The notes under the pieces were generated by a model. It was given only the letters and a program-made list of their open reading frames with translations. It ran no database searches and was not told where the DNA came from. This document shows positions 33,626-44,092 of a stretch of DNA of 64,000 bases, piece by piece. Source of the stretch: Rosa chinensis (taxonomy: Eukaryota > Streptophyta > Magnoliopsida > Rosales > Rosaceae); assembly GCF_002994745.2 (NCBI RefSeq), contig NC_037089.1:18272641-18336640 (forward strand), read 5' to 3'. The stretch's first letter is position 1. Each line of letters starts with the position of its first letter. The position numbers and the translations under genes are program-made.

Positions 33626-34974
33626 TCCCTCTTCTTGTCAGTTGGCGATGTGGCGGGAGTTTTGCTAGCGGTCTCCTGATGACTGGAGGGTTGTGCTGAT
33701 TTTGTTGGTGTTGCTGGTGGCGGTGGGGTTTCTCCATATGTGATGAATTCAGCTTGGGCATGAATGACCGCTTCACTCATGAGGTGGTCGTACACCGCAT
33801 TTGGATGATTGTAGTTGAGGTGATAGAGGAATGGCCCCTTGAGGAGTCCTTGCTTGAAAGCCGTCGAAGCCATTATTTTATCAAGATCACGGCATTGAGA
33901 TGCTGCCGCCCGCCACCTTGTGATGAATGCCTTTAGTGTTTCCTCCGTATCCTGTTTTACGTTGAACAGCTGGCTTGTATTGTGGTGTCCGACGAACAGT
34001 AGGATGAACCGAGAAAGGAAAGCATGTGATAACGCCTGGAATGAGTCAATGGATCCCGGCGGCCACTCGAAGAACCAGTTCATTGCCTCATTGTCTAGCG
34101 TTTCGCTGAACAAGTGGCACAGGGTGGCGTCATCGAATCCCTTGTTGTTGGTGACCTTCTTGAAGGTGTCCATATGGACGAAGGGATCAATCTTACCGCT
34201 ATAATGTGACATTTTTGGAGTCTTCGCGTACGCCGGTCTAACAGCCTGCAGGATCACAGCGGTGAATGGTCCTGGCCTGGACGCGAAAAGAAGATTTGAA
34301 ATTGGCGCCGAGGCGCCTGATTCTGCCCGTACCAACCTTTGTTCCAACTGCAGCATCCTCTCCAGTATTTGAGCGGTTGCATCGCCAGCGGGGCCTAGCC
34401 GGGCACTCCGCTGGACCGACCCTCACCTGGGGGCAGGTGGGTTTCCCTCGGTTATTGCCCTAGCCCTCGAGCGGTGGGTGTGCAGCGATGATTCTGCTTC
34501 CTGTTCCAACATTAACTGGGGCACGGGGGGCGGCCCTGCTCCCAATAGCTCTGGTGGGTCCAACAGGACCTGCAAATGCATGACTGGTGTCGGTACCAAT
34601 GCTCCGGTACTAGGCCGGTTGTGCCTGGTGCTCCGTGATTATTCGCTCCGTGCCGGGTTGGCGGTTGCCTCCAGCGTTCTTCTTAGTTCATCAAAACGTG
34701 ACACCAACATGGCCACCTACTTTTGGGCCTCGACCTTTTCTTTACGCTCTTGTTCACATTCTCTGTTTGCCTTATGATGATCCGCCAGTGCCAGTTCATA
34801 TAGAGAGGTGAGGTCTTGGCCTGGTGGGCGGCTGCTACTTTGGTTTGTCCCCCCGCCGGGCTTTACCGGGGTGCTGAATAGTGCGCGGTTGATGTTTACC
34901 GCCGGGTTGGTGGGTTGGGGAATGGTCGACTAGTCTGCCTGCTCTTCAGTGTTTCCCCCGCTACCGTTAGTCAT
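33604..34974 (-). pseudogene. gag: gag of element B, 3' truncated
   Basis: The start ATG is at 34972-34974 (MTNGSGGN), 34 bp after the primer-binding site. The N-terminal part is interrupted by stops (for example near 34932). The conserved Gag domain is open from 34356 to 33604 (FVHMDTFKKVTNN, ETLKAFITRWRAAASQC, GLLKGPFLYHLNY, ITYGETPPPPATP). It ends TDKKREWQQELN* overlapping RT in another frame, so the nucleocapsid zinc knuckle and protease coding region were deleted at about 33615-33640. Confidence 0.88.
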
Positions 34975-35007
34975 GGTGATTGTGGCGGGATGACCTTTTG
35001 TTCAAGG

Positions 35008-35027
35008 GTTCCCACAGACGGCGCCAA
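35008..35027 (-). promoter_or_regulatory. Primer-binding site of element B
   Basis: On the minus strand TGGCGCCGTCTGTGGGAA directly follows the 5' LTR. It is identical to that of element A. Confidence 0.9.
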
Positions 35028-35535
35028 TGTTAATGTTCAAGTCTGGCAGTAGCCGATCCTTCGTTTAACGCGGGTCCGGTGGGCTGACCGTTACTCTAAG
35101 GACTTAATGGCCTTTGCTAGCTGTCACATGAGAGACAGGGCGTCAGAGGGAGACCGCGTTGGGCGGTCTTCACTTCTCCGATGCCTACGTCAGTCAATGC
35201 ATATAGGCAACATAACAATAAATGAGTAGTAAATGCGTAATTAATGAGGAGAGAGGAGATGACCTTTTATAGGTGAGGAGAGGACTGATCTTCTTCTTGT
35301 TTTCGATGTGGGACTGATGTGCCTTGATTCCCAGCGTCCTGAGCTTCTGATGCTATCTTGGCGAGGTGCGTGGCGGCGCGTCAACAGTGACCTGGGCGTG
35401 ATCTGGGGCTCAGGCGGTAGCCCGCCTGGCCTTGCTTTGGTAGGTCACTCCTTTAGTGGGAGTTGGTACCCCTGGCGGTACAATGAGCATGGCTCATTAT
35501 AGCTAATTATGCTTGCAAATGCACATGTAAGTACA
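35028..35535 (-). repeat. 5' LTR of element B
   Basis: Read on the minus strand it starts TGTACTTACATG and ends TTAACA. The TATA box (ctataaaagg) lies at 35263-35272 (plus-strand coordinates), inside a 22-bp segment absent from the 3' LTR. Confidence 0.95.
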
Positions 35536-35540
35536 ACTTT

Positions 35541-36921
35541 TCTAAGGACTTAGGCTCCATCGAACAATCTATTATAAAGAACTGAATTTGCTGAGAAAAT
35601 CAAAACAAGAAGCAAATGCAAACAAACCTAATTCATGGTGTTGTTGCTAGAACCAAATGTCATTGCTAGACAGTGAAAATTAGGTAGCACCATGGCAACA
35701 ACAGCTCACATATCTTATTTGAAACAAGACATAACTGCTTAATTCAAAAGAATAATTCTTAACATTTGCAATCTTTGATACCCATCGAATAATTGTTTAT
35801 CAAACTTTGATATGTCAAAAGCTTCGAGTAAATGTTAAGATTGCAATCTTTGCAATCCTAACACATGTTAACATTTACAATACCGACCTACAAGTCTTAA
35901 AACTTTGATTAACAATTACTCGATTTTTACACTAAAAAGCACCTTGACAGAGAGTTAAAGCTTACATCAATAGTTTGCTATTTGAGATGGGTAGCAATGA
36001 GCTATTCCTGGGTCTGAGCAGTCATGCCATATATGCACAATTGTAGAGAGAGAGAGCTAGTGAGAGATTGCGTCATCTTGCTGAAAACCCAAAAATCCCA
36101 AAGTCTACTTTGCAGGGCCTAGATCAAAATGGCACGAACACAGATCTACGCTCAACAACAACAACATCACATCGAAAACATCATATCAAAACACAAAAAC
36201 CACAAATCAAATAGAATCGATTCCAGTAATAGATCTACTGCCAAATTGAAATAAGGATTGATAATCGCATAGGGTTGGATTAAAACCTTGATAAAGTGGA
36301 GTCTAAAGCACAAGTTATGAGATAGATTCTGTTGAAGCTGCCATTTATGCATTTCAGGTGAAAAATTAAGAGCCCTAATTTGAAAATTTGGGAGATTCAA
36401 AAAATCAAAACCCTAGGTTTTGGGAGCGGTGGAAATTGGAATGGTTTTAGGCGGGGGCTAGGCAGTTGGGTGAAATTGGCTGGCGGTGGTGGTGGCCTAC
36501 TTCGGCATGACGACGAGGGTTGTGTTCTTTAGTCATTGTTCTTCTTTCACTGCTCTCTCTCACTTACCCACACTGACAAGGACCTGTATCTCCCATAACA
36601 GCTTGCGGGACTTCCACACATGCTCCCATGGAGAGGTGGTGGTCTACTTCGACAGGAGGCAAGGGATGGGGTGCGCGCAATTGCACGCAGGTTAGCAAGG
36701 AAGTTGGGGTAAGCGAACCTAGGAGCAGAGGAGGTGGTGAGAGAAGGCTTGGCAAGCGACGACATCTTCCTAGAGAGGAAGGTGGTGAAGGTGTGAGGGA
36801 AAGGATAGAGTGGAAGAGATAAGAAAGTATTGAGAGAGAGAGTCGGAGAAGATAGAGTAAAGTTTATTGAAACGTGGTCGTGGGCAAGCTAGTAACTTTT
36901 TTTTTTATAATTTTTTTTAAG
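35541..36921. other. Right interior of the outer CACTA, unidentified
   Basis: This is AT-rich sequence continuing the interior of the outer CACTA after element B. Possible minus-strand exon borders occur (for example a GTTTGTTTGC donor near 35625), and a GA-rich stretch lies at about 36700-36860. Frames of 60-77 codons occur but match nothing I recognise. It could hold more captured exons. Confidence 0.4.
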
Positions 36922-36932
36922 TCTGTCAGACA

Positions 36933-37130
36933 ATACCACTGCAAGTGGCTTAGTGGTTCTTGTCTAGTTGGGTATGCTCCCCAACCTAGGTTCGAATCCC
37001 GAAGCTGTCAAAGTGGCTAGACATTGTGCTGCAATGCACAGTTGGAGCATTTCACATGCGCCAAAGGAGTTTATCTTGGGCCTAGAAAGCCTTTGGGTTC
37101 CCCTTGACAAAGTCAAAAAAAAAAAAAAAA
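36933..37130 (+). mobile_element. tRNA-derived SINE
   Basis: It has an A-box-like tggcttagtggttct, a B box ggttcgaatccc, and ends in a 20-base poly(A) tail. The 11-bp duplication TCTGTCAGACA flanks it (36922-36932, 37131-37141). At 198 bp it looks full length. It is not a tRNA gene: it has no cloverleaf beyond the promoter boxes. Confidence 0.9.
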
Positions 37131-37264
37131 TCTGTCAGACAGTGTTTACTTAAGAATCTATTGTATGAATGTATATAGGTAAAAATTTGGACAAACAAAG
37201 GGAGGAAAAATTGCTGCCTAGGCCTACATATGTTTGATTTGGGTGAAACTTTGCTGCGCTCTGC

Positions 37265-37672
37265 AACCAAGTTCCATGATCAGACAACAGATCTATAATA
37301 ATCTATTATACAAAGTTGTGCATCTTGCACAAGGTACACCTAGTAGGATTTTTCAAACTTCATACAATATTCAATCATACAACGGATAAGAAAAGACTGT
37401 TTTTTGTAGAGTGCAAACTCCATATTGGTGAGCTTGTTATGAGAGGGAATTATGAGCTCGGAATGGAGGGAAATCAACTTCCCATTTACACAACAGAAAC
37501 GTCTTACCTCAGTTGTGCAATATCTTCCTAAATTTTTTTTTTCAATTTGCTTACATTCACACAACAAAAACATAATTGTACAGTTGTCTGACAGAGTTAG
37601 TGTTAACACACAACAACAGATTTCTATTCTGTTGTGTGATAAGTGTTATGTGTTTCGATTTTTGTAGTAGTG
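37265..37672. repeat. Right subterminal repeats of the outer CACTA
   Basis: Repeated agacaacag, cacacaacaa and ctgttgtgtgat motifs run up to the terminal TTTTTGTAGTAGTG. They mirror the left arm at 11341-12000. Confidence 0.8.
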
Positions 37673-37675
37673 ATA

Positions 37676-38457
37676 TGTTATCAAGACTAATAAGTGTTTT
37701 GATTGGATTCAAGGCTAATAACTATGGCCTAAAATATAGTAGATCCCTTGAAGGTATTTCACTCCCTATTAAAAAGGTGAATCTGCGGTGAGCAGCCTAT
37801 ATATAAAGGCTAAAACGGAACAACAACACACAACCTCTCAATCAACTAATCTCTCCGGAGCAAACCTTTTATCTAGTTGAAACCAGCGAAGCCAAGGTAA
37901 CGCCCTAACAACCCAGCGAAGCTAAAGTCACGCTTTAGCAAACCTTGTGCTTTCTCCTACTTCCCAGTGATTGTATTGCTTAACCTACAAGGCTACAACG
38001 TTGAGTATTGATTCGGTGACGCAAGATATCACAACAAAAGTCTTTATCCATAAGGCATAGAAAAGAACATTGTGACGAGATTGGTGCTCTCCTCGTCCAC
38101 AGCGTTTGAGAAGAAGTCAGGTCAAGGGACTCCCCGACGACTACACCATTGGTGTTGGCACGCTCGCGCATCAAAAAAGAGACTGTTTGCTAGCCCAAAT
38201 TAGGCGGAAGCCAAACACCTTTTGTGGTTTTTGGTATTATCGATTTTGTTGATTAAAAGACAGAAGCTAAACACTTTGAAACGAATTTTAAAGAAGAAGA
38301 CTCATGATGAGCACTGACCCCCGAGCTCGCAGGTTTGTTTTTTCAATCCCCCAATAACATGTAATCAATAGTCTACGGTACTATTAACTTTCTTTTTCAG
38401 ATTATGCAACCAATTTCTCTAGTCACTTGGTGAAACTTTCACAGGCTCATAATCTCA
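37676..38457 (+). promoter_or_regulatory. Promoter-like repeat sequence (possible LTR or TRIM remnant)
   Basis: A TATA box (tatatataaagg, about 37798-37809) is followed by short direct repeats (cccagcgaagctaaagtcac and a variant, 37885-37945), then a GC-richer stretch ending attggtgttggcacgctcgc near 38160. The layout resembles an LTR followed by a primer-binding site. I see no second copy, and no coding frame longer than about 60 codons. Confidence 0.35.
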
Positions 38458-38611
38458 TTCCGAGTCAGACCCGGCCCTGAGGGCTGCTGCCTGAGGCAGC
38501 CGCCTCAGGCCACCACTCTCCGACGGGCCTCCGCCAAGTTTTTTTTTTTTTTAATTTTACATATATTCGTTTATGATTATATAAATTTTTTTCGCGTATC
38601 TACTACAATGC

Positions 38612-38690
38612 GGCCACGCTAGCGCAGTGGTAATATAGATGTGTTGTTGTTTGCAGCATCAAGGTTCGAAACACAGTGGCCTATTTTTTG
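38612..38690 (+). mobile_element. SINE-like segment
   Basis: It contains the A-box-like ctagcgcagtggtaa and B-box-like ggttcgaaaca at the usual spacing, followed by T-rich sequence. No tail or clear target duplication is seen, so it is probably a fragment. Confidence 0.5.
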
Positions 38691-38783
38691 TTTTTTTTTT
38701 TTCTTAATTAGTTTAATTGCACTTTTTTGTCTTTTTTTTTTTTGTCTTAATTAGTTTCTTTGCAATTAAACTTTTTTGTTCCT

Positions 38784-39942
38784 AAGATCTCGATAAGAGA
38801 ATATGGGGATAAGTGGGAACCTAGAATGCGCCGCACGCGCTTGACGAGTTTTCTGAAATTTCATGCCCTGTCTGACGGCACGCCCTCACGGCGTCGTCGT
38901 CGGACAGGCCCGATGGGACTGTTGGTCCGTTGGTACGTGGCTCGGCCTGTATAGACTCTGCAGGGGGAGGGAGATTCTGTCCAGATTGGCTGGAGGGGCT
39001 GACGAAGAAGGGTGACGAAGGGTGAATGACTGGCAGGAGAGGTGGGGGTCGTTTTACCCCAGATTGGGGCGCAGACTGCTCGCAGGGGGTTCGAGTGGTT
39101 TTTGCCGGATTGGAGGTCACCGGGCGATGATTATAGTGTGGCGGTGTGGCTGGGATTCACCATGCTCCGATCGGGTCGATTGGATCTGATCTGGGATGCG
39201 CCGTTCGCATCTGTTCTGGAGGTGGGCGGCGTTCCTCAGTGGCGCGCCGGAGATGATGTGAGAGTTGTGGGACGACGAGCGCTTTGGGATGAAGGAGGTG
39301 GCGGTGGTGTTGCCCGTGGAGGGAAGGCAGGGATCTTGCCGTCGAGATGGAGGAGTCAAGCCTTCTGCAGCAGTCAAACTTGGCTTGGGCCTGGTGATGT
39401 TTGGGCCTGGGCTTGGGCCCAGGACCCATGGTATTTTTATTTTATTTGTTGGTAGAATTGGCTTCTTGCCGACAATAAGTCCCTATAATCTTGTGTTAGG
39501 GCGACGTGGGCTTTGTCCCGGTATGCACACTCATTGTGCCTTGTCTGGACTAGCGAGGCGGCGAGCTATTTGCTTAATCAAATGGACGCAACCTCCTAGT
39601 GGCAGGATGAAATTGAGTGCCGCCGGTTTTATTTCCATGCGGTAACATAGTGGGAAAGCTGTGCTATTTGTAATGATGCTTCTTCAATATAGAGTTATCT
39701 TTCCGATATGTCACTGCTATATCAAAGCAAATGGAGTAGCCATTGATGCACTCTTTGCTAATTGGTGCTTGTTAGAATACATAGATTTTGTGGAGAGTCC
39801 TGGTATTGTTTCGGGATATTCTCTTTATGCTTATTGTAATCTGGGGTTCAGGCTCTACGTCCCCCCCCCCCTTGTATTCTGCAATTTCATTAATCAAGGT
39901 TTGAGGGCAACCGCACCAGCCCCATTTCAAAAAAAAAAAAAA
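38784..39942 (+). mobile_element. 5'-truncated LINE-type insertion
   Basis: The 16-bp duplication AAACTTTTTTGTTCCT flanks it (38768-38783, 39943-39958). Its 3' end reads cttgtattctgcaatttcat then a poly(A) run, as in plant L1-type LINE tails. The GC-rich 5' two-thirds has open frames on both strands (up to 137 codons) but no reverse transcriptase or endonuclease motif, so the copy is a fragment or a LINE-mobilised transcript. Confidence 0.75.
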
Positions 39943-40235
39943 AAACTTTTTTGTTCCTTCTTTTTCCAGCTTCTATGGAAAGAAAATTTTGAAATTGAAT
40001 ATTAATGTACTTGCCCTTTATTTTTCATTGGTTTCTTTTGTAGTTAAATATCTTATGTTTTTTTTTATTTTTTCAACTTCTAAGTGGAAAATTATTTTGA
40101 AATTGAACACCTTTTTTTTTTTTTTCCTTGCATTAACATTAATGTTTAATTTATATTTATATATATATATATATATACAGATCCTATCCAGAGCGGGGCT
40201 CCGCTTTGAAAATTTACGTGTGAAGTTCTAGTTTT

Positions 40236-40525
40236 GGGTCACTTTTCGGTCGCATATCCACATCTCAACCGTTCAGTTTTTAGGTACTAGTGTATAGATC
40301 GTCTCTGCAAATTTTCAGCCAAAATGATGATCATTAAGGCATTGATAATTGCCTTAAAGCTAGTATGGTTCAGGTTGACATATTCAGTCCCTCCATTGGT
40401 TTAAGCGAGTTAGATACCTTAACAATCATCAATTTGGCTGAAAATTTGCAGAGATGATCTATACACTAGCACCTAAAAACTGAACGGTCGAGATATGGAT
40501 ATGAGACCGAAAAGTGACCACATTT
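40236..40525. repeat. Foldback repeat
   Basis: Arms of about 95 bp (about 40236-40330 and 40430-40522) are inverted copies of ggtcacttttcggtcgcata ... gcaaattttcagcc. The left arm continues into cagagcggggctccgctttg but the right arm stops early, so it is probably a broken MITE. Confidence 0.65.
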
Positions 40526-40576
40526 AAATTATTTGCCTCAAGCCATCAAAATGTCAGGATCGGCCCTGTTCCGAGT

Positions 40577-41098
40577 CAATGGAGCTGCAAGGAACTGAAT
40601 TCCATGAACAAAGAAAAAGCATCACTCGGTACTGATCACATACATATCAATATTCTTTTGCCTTATCTTATCTCACATTATGATTCTGAAACATGTACAC
40701 TACGTTCTATACTTCTAGTGAGCTTGGTAGTGGATATCTAGTTTGAGTTTGGATTTGATTAAATTCAATTCAATTGGACAGAGTCGAACTGGGTGGAGAG
40801 AGGAGTAATCAGGAGTGGTTTAGATTCTTATGATCTATCATTGTTATGTGATCAAAGAGGTCACGATAACTAAAGAGAAGTATGCAATTGACAATACAAG
40901 CAGGTGTCGAAGTCACTAGGATGTTCTTATTTCTTAGACAAACCTTTTATACGAAGATAGAAATGATTGATCAATTTTCACTCTGATAATGCAAATATAA
41001 AGTACACATTATTTCAATGTTTTGATATATTACAAGACTTGGCACAAGGAAGAATGACATATCTTTTAATTTACAGTACTCTTGCCCTGCATTTTCAT
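40577..41098 (-). other. 3' flank of the P450 gene
   Basis: AT-rich non-coding sequence downstream of the P450 stop; its 3' UTR and poly(A) site should lie here. No other gene is seen. Confidence 0.6.
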
Positions 41099-44047
41099 CT
41101 AAGACAGAACCTTGTTCACAATTGGCCGGGCTTTGCACATAGCCTCCAGTGGCACAGCTTTAGGCATTGTGAGTCCTTTACCTTCACTCATATCAACCTT
41201 CATCTCACTGACTTTTTCCCACTCGAAACATTGAATCAATGATCCCAAAGTTAAGCCAACCACACGTTGGGCCAAGCCCATACCAGGGCAAGCCCTTCTT
41301 CCTTGTCCAAATGGCATGAGCTTGTATGGCTCTTCTCCACCATTTGCAAACCTCTCAGGCTTGAAGCTCTCAGGATCATCCCACAATGTTGGATCTCTGT
41401 GTATGGCCCACGCGTTGATCATTACTATCGTATCACATGGCACGTCGAATCCTCCAATGGTGCAGTCATCAGATGTATAATGTGGTACTAGTAGTGGTGC
41501 TGTAGGGTACAAGCGGAGAGTCTCAGAGATGATACCTTGTAGGTAAGGTAATTCGAAGATATCTGGTTCATCTATTAAGCGTTCTTGTCCAAATTTAGCA
41601 TCCAGTTCAGCTCTAGCCCTTTTTAGCACCTCAGGATGGTTGAGCAGATTGGACATGGCCCATTCCAGTGTCAAGGATGACGAATCAGTACCCGCCAAAA
41701 GCATGACCTGAAAATCATTGATGGAAGTAAGATTGTCACCATAAGCCAACAACTATGGAAGCTGGTATTGGCACTCCCTAAAAGTTTATCATCCACCAAT
41801 TCCCGTTCATTACTTTTTCTTACATCATTGGAATTGTTAATGCTACCCTCACTTTCTTTTTTCTTTCTGTTAGAGCCCTCACTTGTTTCTGATGTAAGTA
41901 GAAGAATTCCTAAAAGTACTCCAAGCTAGAACTAAAAATAATGAAATGAAATAAAAACCTGATTGTGGGAATAATTTATTGTTTGAACTTTGGAGTATAT
42001 CTTTTAAAGTTAGTAACTAAATGTTTTGAATTGGTTTCTGTGTGTTCTGGGGTAAAAAAAAAGATTGGTAATGGGAAGGATGAGGCTAGAGGTGGCAAAC
42101 GGGCCGGCCCAGCCCGACCTATTTTAAGCGGGCCTAGTCGTGCTTCGTGCCATGCTTGGGCCGGCCCATTTATTATGGTGCCGGGCTCGTGCCAGCCCAT
42201 TTACTTAAACATCAAGCACGGTCCGGCCCATGGCCCAAGCCCATATCTTGTCGGGCCGTGCTCGTGCCGGATCAATAAACTGGCCGTGCTCGTGCCTACC
42301 CACTATAAAACACTATTTTAAAATCTTAATTTGAATAAATAAAAATTAATTTTATTTAACTATTTAGAAAATTAAAATAAGGATTAATTTCAGTTTACCC
42401 CCCTGAGGTTTGGGGGTGAAATCATTTCACCCCCTCAACTTTCAATTTTGAATTTTTACCCCCTAAACTTTTCAATTTCAATCAGCCGTGTCCAATTTTT
42501 ACTGTTCCGTCCAAATTGGACGTTAAGTTTGACTTTTGAGGGTTAAAATGGTCATTTCAACATAAAAAAATAAAAAAAATAATAAAAAAATTTCTGTTAT
42601 TTTTTTTTTTTCTGCCTTTTAGTTTTTTTTTTTTTTTTTTTTAATTTTGTCTCCAACCTATATACCACAAGTTATAATAGGTTTATAAAAACAAAAAAAT
42701 ACTCTAGGTAGTTGAAAGCCGCTCGCTGGTCTACGATATTTGTGACATATCTCCGATAAAGTGAAGAATTTAGGATATATCCCAAATACAGTGAAGAAAT
42801 ATTTGTAAAAAATAATTTTACACTTTATCTGTAAATAAATATCTGTATATTCCCAATAAAGTGAAGAAATATCTGTGTAAAATCATTTTTGGTCTACGAT
42901 ATTTGTGATATATGTCCAATAAATTGAAGAATTTTAGGATATATCCCCAATAAAGTGAAGAAATATCTGTAAAAAATGATTTTACACTTTATCTGTAAAT
43001 ATCTGTATATCCCCAACAAAGTGAAGAAATATCTGTGTAAAATCATTTTTTACAGATATTTATTTACAGATAAATATTGGATATATATCACAAATATCGC
43101 AGACTAAAAATGATTTTACACAGATATTTCTTCACTTTATTGGGAATATACAGATATTTATTTACAGATAAAGTGTAAAATTATTTTTTACAAATATTTC
43201 TTCACTTTATTTGGGATATATCCTAAATTCTTCACTTTATCGGAGATATGTCACAAATATCGTAGACCAGCGAGCGGCTTTCAACTACCTAGAGTATTTT
43301 TTTTTGTTTTTATAAACCTATTATAACTTGTGGTATATAGGTTGGAGACAAAATTATTATAAAAAAAAAATAAAAAAATAAAAAAATAAAAAAAAAACTG
43401 AATTTTTTTTTATTTTTTTTATTTTTTTATGTTGAAATGACCATTTTAACCCTCAAAAGTCAAACTTAACGTCCAATTTGGACGGAACAGTAAAAATTGG
43501 ACACGGCTGATTGAAATTGAAAAGTTTAGGGGGTAAAAATTCAAAATTGAAAGTTGAGGGGGTGAAATGATTTCACCCTCAAACCTCAGGAGGGTAAACT
43601 GAAATTAATCCTTAAAATAAATTAAGTTCTACAATATTTTTCTTAATATTAGCTTTTTAAAATTATGAGATTAATCTTTATTAATATAATGAAGATTTAG
43701 TATCATATTATTCTTTCCTTCATTTTATAGTTATATTATTATGAGATTAGAAAAAATACTTTATGTCAAAACAAGGATATAATGTTTTATTTCACTATTT
43801 TGACAAGAGAAAATATTTCAAACAGTACCCGAACTTAGGCCGACTCCTAACTTCAGTACCCGACTATGCAAAACTATCACTTTGGTACCCCAAGTTTGAA
43901 GCCCGACCCAAGAATGGTACACGCTGTCAATAACGGCGTTAAGTCTCAAGCCACGTGACAAACCATGAGGAGTATTTTGGTCACTCGATGTGTTAACCCA
44001 GATTTTTTTATTTTTAATTCATACCAACTTGATTTCTCTCCCTCACT

Positions 44048-44092
<45 letters not shown>

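Larger units (their letters stand above)
20525..35535 (-). mobile_element. Element B: 15-kb Tat-type Ty3/gypsy retrotransposon, reverse orientation
   Basis: LTRs at 35028-35535 (5') and 20525-21011 (3') are flanked by the duplication ACTTT (20520-20524, 35536-35540). On the minus strand the order is primer-binding site, gag, RT, RNase H, integrase. Then, on the plus strand, comes an antisense intron-containing gene, followed by a 61-bp array and the polypurine tract. The Gag C-terminus, zinc knuckle and protease are deleted. A hAT transposon (26991-32344) splits pol. It is inserted in the outer CACTA. Confidence 0.95.
11326..37672. mobile_element. Outer CACTA (En/Spm) transposon, 26.3 kb with nested insertions
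   Basis: The left end is CACTGCTACAATAAG at 11326, the right end TTTTTGTAGTAGTG at 37672, flanked by the 3-bp duplication ATA (11323-11325, 37673-37675). Both sides carry many short subterminal motifs (cacacaacag, cagacaacag, gttgtctgag) as expected for CACTA transposase binding. Without the inner CACTA (13013-18787) and element B (20525-35535) it is about 5.55 kb. No TNPA/TNPD-like protein is readable, so it looks non-autonomous. It contains replication protein A1 exons. Confidence 0.88.
38466..40568. mobile_element. Non-autonomous hAT element with nested SINE and LINE
   Basis: The duplication TTCCGAGT (38458-38465, 40569-40576) flanks ends CAGACCCGGCCCTGAG and, inverted, CAGGGCCGATCCTGAC. 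The family resembles that at 50338-52193. It contains a SINE-like segment, a LINE insertion and part of a foldback element; there is no transposase. Confidence 0.85.

Noticed and set aside
36933..37130. tRNA gene
   Set aside because: A and B boxes are present but the region ends in poly(A) and is flanked by an 11-bp target duplication, so it is a SINE.
39042..39645. Genes of 126-137 codons within the LINE-type insertion
   Set aside because: Open frames on both strands in GC-rich sequence without any recognisable domain; they sit inside a retroposed segment bounded by a 16-bp duplication.
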